64,000 bases of DNA from Falsibacillus albus (GCF_003668575.1 NZ_RCVZ01000011.1:114940-178939), one strand, 5' to 3'; numbered from the stretch's first letter, positions 1 to 9,061 are shown. Translations and numbers: made by a program. The notes: a model not told the origin generated them from the sequence alone.

Positions 1-258
1 CACCTGCTTGCATCAATGGAAGGTATATTTGCTGAGCCAGCTTCTGCAGCTTCATTTGCAGGGATCATAAAGCTCAAGCAGCAGGGCAGGATTGAAGCCG
101 GGAAAAAGGTTGTCTGTGTGCTGACTGGAAACGGTTTGAAGGATCCTGATTCTGCCATACAAAAGGCAGCAGTTCAGCCATGGAAGGTCAACAATGATTA
201 CGATGAAGTATTGAACGCCATCAGGCAATTGGCAGGTGATTCCCATGGAGTCGTTTGA
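1..258 (+). CDS. thrC: Threonine synthase, C-terminal part (5' end outside window)
   Basis: The open frame runs in from the window edge without a start, so only the last 85 or so codons are present. The visible residues (AGIIKL, VCVLTGNGLKDPD) match the C-terminal part of PLP-dependent threonine synthase, which converts O-phospho-L-homoserine to threonine. The gene overlaps the start of thrB (homoserine kinase) immediately downstream, the normal thrC-thrB order of Bacillus threonine operons. Identification rests on this tail plus the thrB neighbour. The lysine that binds PLP lies outside the window. Confidence 0.93.
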   Translation, partial: HLLASMEGIFAEPASAASFAGIIKLKQQGRIEAGKKVVCVLTGNGLKDPDSAIQKAAVQPWKVNNDYDEVLNAIRQLAGDSHGVV

Positions 259-1168
259 AGTAGAAGTCAAGGTGCCGGGCAGTACGGCCAACCTCGGACC
301 GGGATTCGATACGATCGGGATGGCGCTGCAGCTTTATACAACCATCAAGATGAAAAGGGCTGAGAGGACTTTCATTCATTTGAGAGGGGGGAATCTAAAC
401 GGGATTCCCACGGATAAAAGCAATCTCGTCTATCAAGCTGCGAAACTGATTTTCGAGAAAGCCGGCTATGTTCTCCCTGATCTCGAAATAGATATCGAGA
501 GTGAAATTCCTTTAACGAGGGGTCTCGGAAGCAGTGCGGCCGCTCTTGTCGGTGGGCTTACGGCAGCGAATGTGCTTGCTGGTGAGCCTTTCAGCCGCAA
601 AGAAATCTATGACTTGGCAACGTCGGTAGAAGGGCACCCTGATAACGTGGGGGCATCCTTACTGGGAGGCATTGTCACAGCAGCCTGGGATCAGCAGCAA
701 GTATCCTACGTCCGTATGCTCCCGATGAATGGAATCAAGGTGGTCGCTGCCATTCCCGACTTTGAATTATCAACGAACATGGCAAGGGATCTTCTTCCTT
801 CAAGCTATTCAAGGGAAGACACCATCCATGCCATCAGCCATGCCGCCCTTCTTGCCAGTGCGCTGGCTACCGGAAATACGATGGTCCTGTCGCAAGCCAT
901 GAAGGACCGGATTCATCAGCCATATCGGATGCATATGCTTCCGGGTTTGGAACAACTGTTGAACCATGCCCGTGAATACGGGGCATTGGGAGTCGCTTTG
1001 AGCGGGGCAGGACCGACGATCATTGCCCTCACAGAAAACGAAGACGGACGTCTCCCGCAATTTATGGAAAGCATTCTCCTTGAACATGGTGTGCCTTCCA
1101 CGATAAAAACATTGCCCATTGATACTGTTGGTGCAGCTTCCGTAGAGGTATGCCCCAAACTGTTATGA
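245..1168 (+). CDS. thrB: Homoserine kinase
   Basis: GHMP-family kinase that phosphorylates homoserine, the step before threonine synthase. The N-terminal block PGSTANLGPGFD and the ATP loop GLGSSAA (about residues 94-100) are intact. A third GHMP motif (ALSGAGPT) lies near residue 250. Length of 307 aa is normal. ATG 245 is chosen because AGGTGAT at 234-240, inside the thrC end, gives correct spacing. An upstream GTG at 236 is in frame but has no ribosome site. The gene overlaps thrC, so translation is probably coupled. The stop codon lies inside the terminator hairpin. Confidence 0.95.
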   Translation: MESFEVEVKVPGSTANLGPGFDTIGMALQLYTTIKMKRAERTFIHLRGGNLNGIPTDKSNLVYQAAKLIFEKAGYVLPDLEIDIESEIPLTRGLGSSAAALVGGLTAANVLAGEPFSRKEIYDLATSVEGHPDNVGASLLGGIVTAAWDQQQVSYVRMLPMNGIKVVAAIPDFELSTNMARDLLPSSYSREDTIHAISHAALLASALATGNTMVLSQAMKDRIHQPYRMHMLPGLEQLLNHAREYGALGVALSGAGPTIIALTENEDGRLPQFMESILLEHGVPSTIKTLPIDTVGAASVEVCPKLL

Positions 1169-1192
1169 AGCAGTTTGGGTGCATGCCTATTT
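1150..1192 (+). terminator. Rho-independent terminator of thr operon
   Basis: CCCAAACTG (1154-1162) pairs with CAGTTTGGG (1171-1179). The stem is extended by ATGC/GCAT with one bulge and followed by CCTATTTTTAT. The thrB stop codon sits in the loop. Confidence 0.8.
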
Positions 1193-1196
1193 TTAT

Positions 1197-1329
1197 GGCT
1201 GTTTTCTAAAAGATTGTTGTTTTTTATAGACGGGTCAGGTGTGAGGCGCCTCGGAAAGCGAGCATCCTGCAGGGGAAATCAACCTGGCGGAAGTATTGAT
1301 GAATAGCAACTAATTTTACGAAAAGGGCC
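1197..1329. repeat. Intergenic TIR element, full-length copy (R1)
   Basis: Best preserved copy of a repeat family found throughout this window. The left end GGCTGTTTTCTAAAAGATTG and the right end (AGCAACTAATTTTACGAAAA then GGGCC) are imperfect inverted repeats of about 27 bp. Between them lies the family core CTCGGAAAGCGAGCATCCTG followed by GGGGAAATCAAC. It contains no reading frame. It could be a MITE, a REP-like element or a structured RNA. Confidence 0.7.
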
Positions 1330-1560
1330 TTGTTTTTTTATCGTTTTTCAATTTATTGAGAAGATTCAAATCGGCTGTTCAGTTAAATTTGCCAACTTTT
1401 CTGCCTTCTCTTACCTTTTTGCAAGACTCATTCTCTGCAGTAAACTTCTCAAGCAACTCCTCAAACCACTTGCCACAACTTAACTCATCGATTCCGTAGA
1501 TAAAAAAATAAAATAATTTTCAAAAAAGTGTACACAAATGGATTTGATTGTTATATACTG
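1330..1560. other. AT-rich intergenic stretch
   Basis: No gene is seen here. The stretch leads into the promoter region of the YhfH-type gene. A TATACT hexamer at 1554-1559 could be its -10 box, but no good -35 box is visible. Confidence 0.4.
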
Positions 1561-1614
1561 TACTACAACAGAAGAACAAAATAAAATCTGTACTATAAAA
1601 AGGAGAGGATCTTG

Positions 1615-1752
1615 ATGGCAATGCAAAGTCCAGTTGAATTCTTTAAGAAGCTTCCGAAGAAAAGGTGCCCTGAATGCGGGCAGCATATGGAGGAGCAGGC
1701 TGAGTCATACTTCATGGAATGTGAGCACTGCTTATCCAAGAAAGCGGAATAA
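1615..1752 (+). CDS. YhfH-type small zinc-ribbon protein
   Basis: A 45-residue protein preceded by AAAAGGAGAGGATCTTG, a strong ribosome site. Two CxxC pairs (CPEC at 18-21, CEHC at 36-39) suggest a single zinc ribbon. The N-terminal half (SPVEFFKKLPKK) and the size match the YhfH family of B. subtilis. Function is unknown. It forms its own transcription unit between the R1 repeat and a terminator whose stem includes the stop codon. Confidence 0.85.
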   Translation: MAMQSPVEFFKKLPKKRCPECGQHMEEQAESYFMECEHCLSKKAE

Positions 1753-1771
1753 TAGCCGCTTTCTTCTTTTT
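1738..1771 (+). terminator. Terminator after yhfH-type gene
   Basis: AAGAAAGCGG pairs with CCGCTTTCTT around the stop codon, followed by CTTTTT. Confidence 0.85.
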
Positions 1772-1795
1772 GACAGGCGGTAAGTGAATAAGAGG

Positions 1796-1809
1796 TGTGT
1801 TATAACACA
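1796..1809. promoter_or_regulatory. Perfect palindrome over extended -10 of aceBA
   Basis: TGTGTTATAACACA is a perfect 14-bp palindrome, 26 bp upstream of the aceB start. It contains TGTTATAAC, an extended -10 box, so a bound dimer would block the promoter. No protein can be assigned from sequence alone. Confidence 0.5.
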
Positions 1810-1834
1810 GCGAAAACAGGGGAGGAAGTGATCG

Positions 1835-3430
1835 GTGGAGATGAAGACAGAAGAAAAAGGAATTCAAATAACAGGAAAAATCGCGGAAGGATATGAACAA
1901 ATAATATCCGATGATGCGATTAAATTCGTAGAACGGCTGGAACGGAAATTTGGTCAAAGAAGACGTGAGCTGCTGGAAAGAAGGAGAGAAATCCAAAAGA
2001 AAATCGATGATGGCTGGAATCCAGATTTTTTGCCGGAAACAAAGCATATACGTGAATCGGACTGGACTGTGGAGAACATACCTGCCGACCTTGAAGATCG
2101 CAGAGTGGAAATTACGGGTCCTGTTGATCGGAAAATGGTGATCAATGCGTTGAATTCAGGCGCAAAGGTATTCATGGCGGATTTCGAAGATGCGAATTCC
2201 CCGACATGGGAAAACTGCATCGATGGGCAAATCAACCTTAGGGATGCCATTCGCGGAACGATTTCCTATACGAATGATCAAGGAAAGCACTATCAGCTGA
2301 TGAACAATCCTGCAGTGCTTAAGGTGAGACCGCGGGGGTGGCATTTGGAGGAGAAGCATTGTCTCGTGGATGGGAAGGCCGTTTCAGCAAGCTTATTCGA
2401 TTTTGGATTGTATTTTTTCCACAATGCCCAATCGCTTAATGAAAAGGGAAGCGGTCCATATTTTTATTTGCCGAAATTGGAGAATCATCTGGAAGCAAGG
2501 CTTTGGAATGATGTTTTTATTTTTGCCCAGGAAGAGCTTGGAATCAATCAGGGGACGATCAAGGCAACGGTGCTTATTGAAACGATCCTTGCTGCATTTG
2601 AAATGGATGAAATCCTGTTTGAACTGAAAGAGCATTCTGCTGGCCTCAACTGTGGGCGCTGGGATTATATCTTCAGCTTTATCAAGAAGTTCCGAAACCG
2701 GGAAGAAGTCATTTTTCCAGATCGTTCGGTCGTGACGATGACGGTCCCAAATATGAGGGCATATTCGCTTCTTGCCATCCAAACTTGTCATAAAAGGCAT
2801 GTCCATGCAATTGGAGGCATGGCGGCGCAAATTCCTGTCAAAGGTGATCCAGAAGCAAATGATGAAGCATTCGCAAAGGTCCGAACTGATAAAGAACGTG
2901 AAGCGCGTGATGGGCATGACGGAACGTGGATTGCACATCCGGGAATGATCCAGACGGCATTGGATGTTTTTAACGAGCTTGTCCCAGCCCCAAACCAGAT
3001 CCATCGAAAACGTGAGGATGTCTCCATCGATGGACAGCAGCTGCTTCAAGTGCCTGAAGGGTCCATCACGGAACAAGGAATGCGCACAAACATCAATGTA
3101 GGGATTCAATACATCGCTTCCTGGCTCTCAGGAAGAGGGGCTGCACCAATCCATCATTTAATGGAAGATGCAGCGACGGCGGAAATTTCAAGGGCACAGG
3201 TATGGCAGTGGCTTCGTCACCCAAAAGGAGTATTGGATGACGGAAGAAATGTCGACCATGAAATGTTCCGGGCATTAAAGGACGATGAATTATCCAAAAT
3301 CATGGTGGAAATAGGATTGGAAAGATACCAAGCAGGACGGTTCGAGGAAGCGGGCCATCTGTTCGAACGATTGATTTTAGACGATGAGTTTGTTGAGTTT
3401 TTGACCCTTCCAGCTTATGAAAGATTATAA
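1835..3430 (+). CDS. aceB: Malate synthase A
   Basis: Condenses glyoxylate with acetyl-CoA to malate, the second step of the glyoxylate shunt. The family signature KEHSAGLNCGRWDYIF is present near residue 270, and length (531 aa) is that of the A-type enzyme. The C-terminal helical part with MEDAATAEISRAQVWQW is complete. The GTG start at 1835 follows GGGGAGGAAGTG with good spacing. ATG 1841 is a possible alternative. aceA follows after 18 bp, so the two form one operon for growth on acetate or fatty acids. A palindrome over the probable -10 box suggests repression. Confidence 0.97.
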   Translation: MEMKTEEKGIQITGKIAEGYEQIISDDAIKFVERLERKFGQRRRELLERRREIQKKIDDGWNPDFLPETKHIRESDWTVENIPADLEDRRVEITGPVDRKMVINALNSGAKVFMADFEDANSPTWENCIDGQINLRDAIRGTISYTNDQGKHYQLMNNPAVLKVRPRGWHLEEKHCLVDGKAVSASLFDFGLYFFHNAQSLNEKGSGPYFYLPKLENHLEARLWNDVFIFAQEELGINQGTIKATVLIETILAAFEMDEILFELKEHSAGLNCGRWDYIFSFIKKFRNREEVIFPDRSVVTMTVPNMRAYSLLAIQTCHKRHVHAIGGMAAQIPVKGDPEANDEAFAKVRTDKEREARDGHDGTWIAHPGMIQTALDVFNELVPAPNQIHRKREDVSIDGQQLLQVPEGSITEQGMRTNINVGIQYIASWLSGRGAAPIHHLMEDAATAEISRAQVWQWLRHPKGVLDDGRNVDHEMFRALKDDELSKIMVEIGLERYQAGRFEEAGHLFERLILDDEFVEFLTLPAYERL

Positions 3431-3448
3431 AAAAGGAGGAATTTTGGA

Positions 3449-4738
3449 ATGAGACAAGAGAAAGCTAGAAAATTGGAGATGAACTGGAAAAATGATGCGC
3501 GGTGGAGCGGGATTGAACGTCCGTACTCTGCAGATGATGTAATACGGCTGAGAGGATCGATCGATATTGAACATACACTTGCCAAGCGAGGCGCTGAAAA
3601 GCTCTGGAATCTGCTCCATACAGAAGAATATGTTCATGCACTTGGAGCGTTGACAGGGAATCAGGCGATGCAGCAAGTGAAGGCTGGATTGAAGTCCATA
3701 TACTTAAGCGGATGGCAAGTGGCGGCAGATGCAAATTTATCCGGAAATATGTATCCAGATCAAAGCTTGTATCCGGCAAATAGCGTTCCACAGGTGGTGA
3801 AGCGGATTAATCAGGCACTGCAGCGCGCGGATCAAATTCAGTATATGGAGGGAAAGGAAGATGTTGATTGGTTCGCTCCGATCGTAGCGGATGCAGAAGC
3901 TGGATTCGGCGGACAGCTGAATGTATTCGAGTTGATGAAAAGCATGATTGAAGCAGGCGCTGCAGGCGTCCATTTCGAGGACCAGCTATCATCCGAGAAG
4001 AAATGCGGACACCTTGGAGGAAAAGTGCTCCTTCCGACACAAACGGCTGTCAGAAATTTAATTGCTGCACGATTTGCAGCTGATGTAATGGGAGTTCCGA
4101 CCATCCTTGTTGCCCGGACAGATGCCAATGCGGCCGACCTCATCACAAGTGATGTTGATCCGGCAGATGCTCCATTCATAACCGGCAACAGAACGCCAGA
4201 GGGCTTTTTCCAAACGAAAGCAGGTATTGATCAGGCCATTGCAAGGGGGCTTTCCTATGCACCGTACGCCGACTTGATCTGGTGTGAAACATCCGAGCCG
4301 AACTTGGAGGAGGCTCGCCAATTTGCTGAAGCGATCCATGCGAAGTTCCCCGGGAAATTACTTGCCTATAATTGTTCGCCATCCTTCAACTGGAAGGCAA
4401 AGCTTGACGATCAAACGATTGCTGGTTTCCAGCGTGAACTGGCAAAAATGGGTTATAAATTTCAATTTGTCACGCTTGCCGGCTTTCATGCCCTCAACCA
4501 TAGCATGTTCGAATTGGCCCGACAATACAAGGATCGTGGAATGGCAGCGTATTCTGAGCTGCAGCAAGCAGAATTCAACAGCGAGCAATATGGCTACACC
4601 GCCACCCGCCATCAGCGTGAAGTGGGAACGGGCTACTTCGATGAAGTCGCCCAAGTGGTTTCAGGTGGAACTTCCTCGACAACGGCGCTTAAAGGATCGA
4701 CCGAAACAGATCAATTCCATGCAGCGAAAGCCAATTAG
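3449..4738 (+). CDS. aceA: Isocitrate lyase
   Basis: Splits isocitrate to glyoxylate and succinate, the first glyoxylate-shunt reaction. The catalytic KKCGH motif is present ([12 protein letters not shown], about residue 184), as are DAEAGFGG and the acidic metal-binding residues upstream. Length of 429 aa is typical of the short bacterial enzyme. ATG 3449 follows AAAAAGGAGGAATTTTGGA. It is co-transcribed with aceB. A very stable hairpin follows the stop. Confidence 0.97.
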   Translation: MRQEKARKLEMNWKNDARWSGIERPYSADDVIRLRGSIDIEHTLAKRGAEKLWNLLHTEEYVHALGALTGNQAMQQVKAGLKSIYLSGWQVAADANLSGNMYPDQSLYPANSVPQVVKRINQALQRADQIQYMEGKEDVDWFAPIVADAEAGFGGQLNVFELMKSMIEAGAAGVHFEDQLSSEKKCGHLGGKVLLPTQTAVRNLIAARFAADVMGVPTILVARTDANAADLITSDVDPADAPFITGNRTPEGFFQTKAGIDQAIARGLSYAPYADLIWCETSEPNLEEARQFAEAIHAKFPGKLLAYNCSPSFNWKAKLDDQTIAGFQRELAKMGYKFQFVTLAGFHALNHSMFELARQYKDRGMAAYSELQQAEFNSEQYGYTATRHQREVGTGYFDEVAQVVSGGTSSTTALKGSTETDQFHAAKAN

Positions 4739-4753
4739 TCATTAAGCAAGGGT

Positions 4754-4782
4754 GGCCCCAAAGTGACAGGCACTTTGGGGCC
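4754..4782. terminator. Strong hairpin between aceA and the opposing gene
   Basis: GGCCCCAAAGTG, loop ACAGG, CACTTTGGGGCC: a perfect 12-bp stem between two converging genes. There is no long T run on either side. The apical GTGACAGGCAC is shared with two other hairpins in the window (36019 and 58601). Confidence 0.65.
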
Positions 4783-4790
4783 GCCTTCAT

Positions 4791-5162
4791 TCATTTAATG
4801 ATGGAGAATCCGACGAGGGATTCAGGTGGATTTCCAAGGATAAGCAGGCTGATCTTGGCATAGCCGCCCTCGGCGTGATCCTTCAGCAAACCTCTCAGTG
4901 TGTGGTTTGCATCGGCTGCTTTCAACTTTTCGATTTCCGCATGATAGAGTGCCATAACGGAATCTTCTACATTCTTCGGGTGGAAGCGCAATGGGTTTTC
5001 ATTCGCGATGAGGCTGCCCATATATTGATATTTAAACTGCAATTGACGAGTCAAATTCACGACATGCAAGAAGTGGCCGAACAGTTCCGGTTCGCTCCCT
5101 TTCAGCGCTTGAAGTGAATCGTGAGCTTCCTGGAGTTGGTCTCTGCTTGATAATGCTAGCAT
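4791..5162 (-). CDS. Unrecognised 123-residue protein
   Basis: Family not recognised. The protein is soluble, mildly acidic and mostly helical in appearance, with no signal peptide and no obvious catalytic motif. A stretch reading LTRQLQFKYQYMGSLIA followed by PKNVEDSVMALYHAEIEKL could be a helical bundle. ATG 5162 is preferred because GAAAGGGG lies 7-8 bases before it. A longer frame back to 5204 would overlap the upstream thioesterase gene and lacks a ribosome site. It lies 32 bp downstream of the thioesterase gene on the same strand, so the two may be co-transcribed. Confidence 0.7.
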   Translation of the reverse strand: MLALSSRDQLQEAHDSLQALKGSEPELFGHFLHVVNLTRQLQFKYQYMGSLIANENPLRFHPKNVEDSVMALYHAEIEKLKAADANHTLRGLLKDHAEGGYAKISLLILGNPPESLVGFSIIK

Positions 5163-5194
5163 TGGTATTTCCCCTTTCATACAACTTGTCAGCG

Positions 5195-5710
5195 TTATTC
5201 CCACGGCTTTTCAACAGTAATATAGCTGGCTAATTCTTTACTCTTTGTCCTTCTCAGCTTGCGGATTTCCGCTCTATCTTTGGCTGTATCATATAAGAAC
5301 TTCTCTTCCTCAGTTTCTGGAAGAACAGGCGGTACTTCCACAGGCCGTTTATCTTCTCCGAGAGCGACAAAAGTCAAAAATGCTGTAGCAGCAATTCTTC
5401 GTTTTCCCGTCAGCATGTCCTCCGCAATGACCTTGCAGAATATTTCCATAGAGCTTTTTCCGGTATAAGAAACGAAGGATTCGATGCAGACGGAATCCGT
5501 TTGTTCGATCGGATATAAGAAATCGATGGAATCGGTGGATGCCGTCACGCATTCCTTCACACGTGAATGCCTTCTGGCTGATAATGTTGCTGCGCCATCC
5601 AATTTCTTCATCAAAACGCCGCCAAACAATGTATTATAATTATTTAAATCACAAGATAAAACTTGGTCTGTATTGACTATGCGGCTTTCTTTCGCTTTTT
5701 TTGGTTCCAT
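5195..5710 (-). CDS. Hotdog-fold acyl-CoA thioesterase (YkhA type)
   Basis: Predicted cytoplasmic acyl-CoA hydrolase. The hallmark NNYNTLFGGVLMKKLDGAA near residue 24, with the conserved Asp of the hotdog active site, matches the YkhA/YciA family. Length of 171 aa is close to the family's 170-180. The ribosome site GAAAGGAAGC lies 7 bases before ATG 5710. It is followed on the same strand by the unknown gene ending at 4791. The exact acyl chain is not readable from sequence. Placement beside the glyoxylate genes fits fatty-acid or acetyl-CoA metabolism but is not proof. Confidence 0.9.
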   Translation of the reverse strand: MEPKKAKESRIVNTDQVLSCDLNNYNTLFGGVLMKKLDGAATLSARRHSRVKECVTASTDSIDFLYPIEQTDSVCIESFVSYTGKSSMEIFCKVIAEDMLTGKRRIAATAFLTFVALGEDKRPVEVPPVLPETEEEKFLYDTAKDRAEIRKLRRTKSKELASYITVEKPWE

Positions 5711-5865
5711 GATGCTGCTTCCTTTCTGTGTGGAATCGGTAGAAAGTTACTTGCTTAGCCCAAGTGTAAAACCGCTTTTGTCATAAGTAAAATGGATAGT
5801 TTTCATCTTCATCATAGATAATATCTATGAAAATGCTTACATTAATAATAAAAAGGAATGAAGAA

Positions 5866-5895
5866 ACCGATCCAAAATCATGATTCTGGATCGGC
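5866..5895 (-). terminator. Terminator after LysR gene
   Basis: On the minus strand CCGATCCA pairs with TGGATCGG and is followed by TTTCTTCATTCCTTTTT. Confidence 0.7.
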
Positions 5896-5910
5896 CTTCG
5901 AATACACATA

Positions 5911-6801
5911 TTAGTTTGTTTCGATTGAAAGTTGTTCTTTTGTGAATCGCAGCCATTCCTTCGCTGCAAAAGATAGGTATTGATCTTTTCGCCAAATGAT
6001 GGCGAGATTCCAATATATCGATGGATTGACGATTTTGATCGGACGTACATTGTCGTTCAGATGACTGCAGATGCTGTCCGGCAAAAGCGTGATGCCAAGT
6101 TTGCATGCAACCATTTCCTCGATAAAATCCCACTGGGAGCTTTCCGAAATGATTTTTGGATTGAAGCCAACGAAATTGCAGGAGGAAATAATCAAATCCC
6201 GGAGCACAAAATCCTTGTTAAAGAGAATGAAGGATTCCTCGCTCAATTCCTCCAATTGAACTTCTTTCCTATCAGCCAGCGGATGGGAAGGAGGGACGAT
6301 CAGCTTCAAATCCTCTTTTAAAAATGAAAAATGGTGAAACAGCTCTTCTTTGGTCGGGAGCACGACCACCCCGATGTCCAAATCATTCTTTTCGACATCA
6401 TCTTCGATTTTCTTTGAGCCATCTTCGACAAGCTGAAACGTAATATCCGGATAGTGCTCATGGAAGCGGCCGATCACATTCGGGAAGAACCTCGAGTCGA
6501 TGATTGGCGGGAGTCCGATCCTGACGTGCCCTTTTTTCAATCCCAAAAGGTTATCCAGCTCCGACTGCAGGTTGTTGAAGGCTTTCTCGATAAGTTTTGC
6601 CTGCTCCAACAACACGGTGCCGGCATCGGTCAAAATCAATTTCTTTCCAGATCGTTCAAAAAGGTCGACGCCCAATTCAGTCTCCAGATTCTTGATCATT
6701 TTACTGATTGTCGGCTGGGTGATGTATAAATGCTCTGCCGCTTTTGTAAAACTATTGAATCGGGTAACCTCGATAAAATATTGTAGATGTTTGATGTCCA
6801 T
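5911..6801 (-). CDS. LysR-family regulator, CidR/YwbI-like
   Basis: The N-terminal winged helix-turn-helix (MDIKHLQYFIEV, FTKAAEHLYITQPTISKMI) is followed by the periplasmic-binding-like effector domain (RIGLPP to the C-terminus), 296 aa in all. The HTH resembles CidR/YwbI, which controls cidAB-type holin genes in other Bacilli, but no cid genes are nearby. ATG 6801 is chosen because GCAGGTGA lies at the right distance. A GTG 24 bases earlier has no ribosome site. The gene follows pepT by 33 bp on the same strand and shares its terminator, so it is probably co-transcribed with pepT. Confidence 0.85.
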   Translation of the reverse strand: MDIKHLQYFIEVTRFNSFTKAAEHLYITQPTISKMIKNLETELGVDLFERSGKKLILTDAGTVLLEQAKLIEKAFNNLQSELDNLLGLKKGHVRIGLPPIIDSRFFPNVIGRFHEHYPDITFQLVEDGSKKIEDDVEKNDLDIGVVVLPTKEELFHHFSFLKEDLKLIVPPSHPLADRKEVQLEELSEESFILFNKDFVLRDLIISSCNFVGFNPKIISESSQWDFIEEMVACKLGITLLPDSICSHLNDNVRPIKIVNPSIYWNLAIIWRKDQYLSFAAKEWLRFTKEQLSIETN

Positions 6802-6834
6802 TGCATTCACCTGCTTTGTGGGCACACATTTGCC

Positions 6835-8070
6835 TTATTGCGCTTTTTCTGCAAATAGTTTGCTGATTTCAATGATGACTTTTGTGGCTTTGACCATGCT
6901 GTCGGCTGAAATGAACTCATAGCGGCCATGGAAGTTTTCTCCGCCTGTGAAAATATTGGGAGTCGGGAGCCCCATATAAGAGAGCTGAGAGCCGTCCGTT
7001 CCGCCGCGGATCGGACGGATGATCGGTTCGATGTCCAGGTTTTTCATGGCTTCATAAGCAATATCGACGATTTCCATCACGGGTTCGATTTTCTCCCGCA
7101 TGTTGTAGTACTGGTCGTTCATTTCCAATACAACAGCCGCCTCGCCATATTTCCCGCGGAGCTCCGAAACGATTCTGTTGATGGTTTCCTTTCTGGCATT
7201 GAACTGATCGCGGTCAAAATCACGGATGATGTAGCTTAGCTTCGTTTCTTCGACATCCCCTTTGATCGAGCTCAGGTGGTAGAACCCTTCGTAACCTTCT
7301 GTTGATTCCGGTGCTTCTTCAACGGGAAGCTTCTGATTGAATTCCATGGCTATTTTGGCAGAGTTGATCATCTTTCCTTTCGCTGTGCCAGGATGGACAT
7401 TCTTTCCTTTGAAAGTGATCTTCGCAGCTGCCGCATTGAAGCTTTCATATTCAAGCTCGCCGACCGGTCCGCCATCGACTGTATAGGCAAATGAAGCATT
7501 GAAGGCTTTTACATTAAACTTATGCGGGCCTCTGCCGATTTCCTCATCCGGTGTGAAGGCCACCCTGATTTTCCCATGCTCGATTTCGGGGTGTTTTGCT
7601 AAATAGGCCATCGCCGTCATAATTTCGGTGATTCCGGCTTTGTTATCCGCTCCCAACAGAGTCGTGCCGTCCGTCACGATCAATGTTTCGCCTTTGTAGC
7701 CTTTTAATTCAGGAAAATCTTCAGGTGACATCGTGATATGTAATTCTTCATTTAAAATGATTTCGTTTCCGTTGTAGTGTTCAATGAGCTGAGGCTTAAC
7801 ATTTGTCCCGGTAAAATCGGTCGCTGTATCCAAATGGGCCAAAAATCCGATCGTTTGAACATCCTTGTCGGTTGTTGACGGCAATGTTGCCATCACATAA
7901 CCATTCTCATCGATGGTTACTTCCTCCATGCCGATGTCCTTCAGCTCCTCCACGAGCATGCGTGCCAGCGTCCATTGACCCTGTGTGGAAGGGCACGTAT
8001 CGCTGTCTTCATTTGATTGTGTATCCACTTGTACATATGTGGCTAATCGTTTAATCAATTCTTCTTTCAT
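6835..8070 (-). CDS. pepT: Peptidase T (tripeptide aminopeptidase)
   Basis: M20-family dizinc aminopeptidase that releases the N-terminal residue from tripeptides. Metal and catalytic motifs are complete: [10 protein letters not shown] (about 80), GADNKAGI (about 144), PDEEIGRG (about 176) and the C-terminal [11 protein letters not shown] with the last His ligand. The dimerisation domain with HPGTAKGKM is present. Length of 411 aa is typical. GGGAGATG precedes ATG 8070. A LysR gene follows in the same direction, so peptide use and regulator synthesis may be linked. Confidence 0.96.
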   Translation of the reverse strand: MKEELIKRLATYVQVDTQSNEDSDTCPSTQGQWTLARMLVEELKDIGMEEVTIDENGYVMATLPSTTDKDVQTIGFLAHLDTATDFTGTNVKPQLIEHYNGNEIILNEELHITMSPEDFPELKGYKGETLIVTDGTTLLGADNKAGITEIMTAMAYLAKHPEIEHGKIRVAFTPDEEIGRGPHKFNVKAFNASFAYTVDGGPVGELEYESFNAAAAKITFKGKNVHPGTAKGKMINSAKIAMEFNQKLPVEEAPESTEGYEGFYHLSSIKGDVEETKLSYIIRDFDRDQFNARKETINRIVSELRGKYGEAAVVLEMNDQYYNMREKIEPVMEIVDIAYEAMKNLDIEPIIRPIRGGTDGSQLSYMGLPTPNIFTGGENFHGRYEFISADSMVKATKVIIEISKLFAEKAQ

Positions 8071-8236
8071 TTCAATTCATCTCCCTAACTAAACTAAAAT
8101 TATCATATCATGAGCAGAGAAAGGAAACACGTTTTGGAAGCGTGGGATGAAGCGGCATGTCGGTTTATAAAGGGGTCAATCAGGGAACTACTGCCAATAT
8201 ACTAACTGATGATCTATAGATAAGGAGGTGTGGGTT

Positions 8237-9058
8237 GTGCCCGAAGGTCCTGAAATACGCCGCGCAGCCGACAGCGTGGAAAAGGCATTGGTCGGACTGC
8301 CTGTTTTGGAGGTGTTCTTTGCATTTGAAGAATTGCAGGGCTATGAGCCGGCCTTGCAGGGAACGAATGTTCGAAGGGTCGATACTAAAGGCAAAGCGAT
8401 GCTGATTCGCTTCGACAATGGCTGGACAATCTATTCCCACAATCAGCTGTACGGGAAATGGATGGTGCGAAATGCTTATAACTACCCGAAGACAAATCGT
8501 CAGCTGAGGCTGGCTATACACAACGAAAAGAAATCTGCGCTGCTGTACAGCGCTTCTGATATCGAAGTGCTGCGTGATGAAGAGGTAGACATGCATCCGT
8601 TCATAGCGAGGGTGGGGCCGGATATTTTGAGTGAAGACGTAAGTGAAGAACAGTTATTGGACAGGTTTCAAAGCAAGAAATTTTATCGGCGGAAATGGTC
8701 CTCGCTTCTCCTGGATCAAAGCTTCATTGCGGGTATCGGAAATTATCTGCGCAGTGAAATCTTGTTTGTCGCCGGCATCCATCCAGATTTGCGCCCGACA
8801 GATTGTTCTGCTGAACAGTTGGAGAAGACGGCGGCAGCTGTCATCCAGCTAATGAAACAATCATATGAAACCGGGGGCATTACGAACGACTTCGACCTAG
8901 CCATGAAATTGAAGGATAAAGGACAAAAGAGGCCGCAATATCGCCATTGGGTATTTAATCGCGGCGGTCAGCCATGCAGGGTGTGTGGAACCGAAATCGT
9001 CAAAACGATTGCAGCCTCGAGGCGGTTGTATTTTTGCCCGACATGCCAGAATAGGTAA
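8237..9058 (+). CDS. nei: Endonuclease VIII-type DNA glycosylase/AP lyase
   Basis: Fpg/Nei-family base-excision repair enzyme for oxidised bases. The start decides function: GTG 8237 gives Met-Pro-Glu-Gly-Pro-Glu, so Pro2 becomes the catalytic N-terminus after Met removal. The upstream GTG at 8228 would bury it. TAAGGAGGTG at 8221-8230 fits GTG 8237. The helix-two-turn-helix region (IAGIGNYLRSEILF) and the C-terminal zinc finger (CRVC and CPTC) are intact. 273 aa. Nei rather than MutM is preferred because of the PEGPEIRRAAD start, but substrate choice is inferred. Confidence 0.9.
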   Translation: MPEGPEIRRAADSVEKALVGLPVLEVFFAFEELQGYEPALQGTNVRRVDTKGKAMLIRFDNGWTIYSHNQLYGKWMVRNAYNYPKTNRQLRLAIHNEKKSALLYSASDIEVLRDEEVDMHPFIARVGPDILSEDVSEEQLLDRFQSKKFYRRKWSSLLLDQSFIAGIGNYLRSEILFVAGIHPDLRPTDCSAEQLEKTAAAVIQLMKQSYETGGITNDFDLAMKLKDKGQKRPQYRHWVFNRGGQPCRVCGTEIVKTIAASRRLYFCPTCQNR

Positions 9059-9061
9059 GTT

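Noticed and set aside
2393..3109. 238-codon minus-strand frame opposite aceB
   Set aside because: Shadow frame; aceB is certain and the antisense translation has no recognisable features.
8365..8378. LexA-like box (GGAACGAATGTTCG)
   Set aside because: It lies inside the nei coding sequence, lacks the first C of the consensus, and is not near a promoter.
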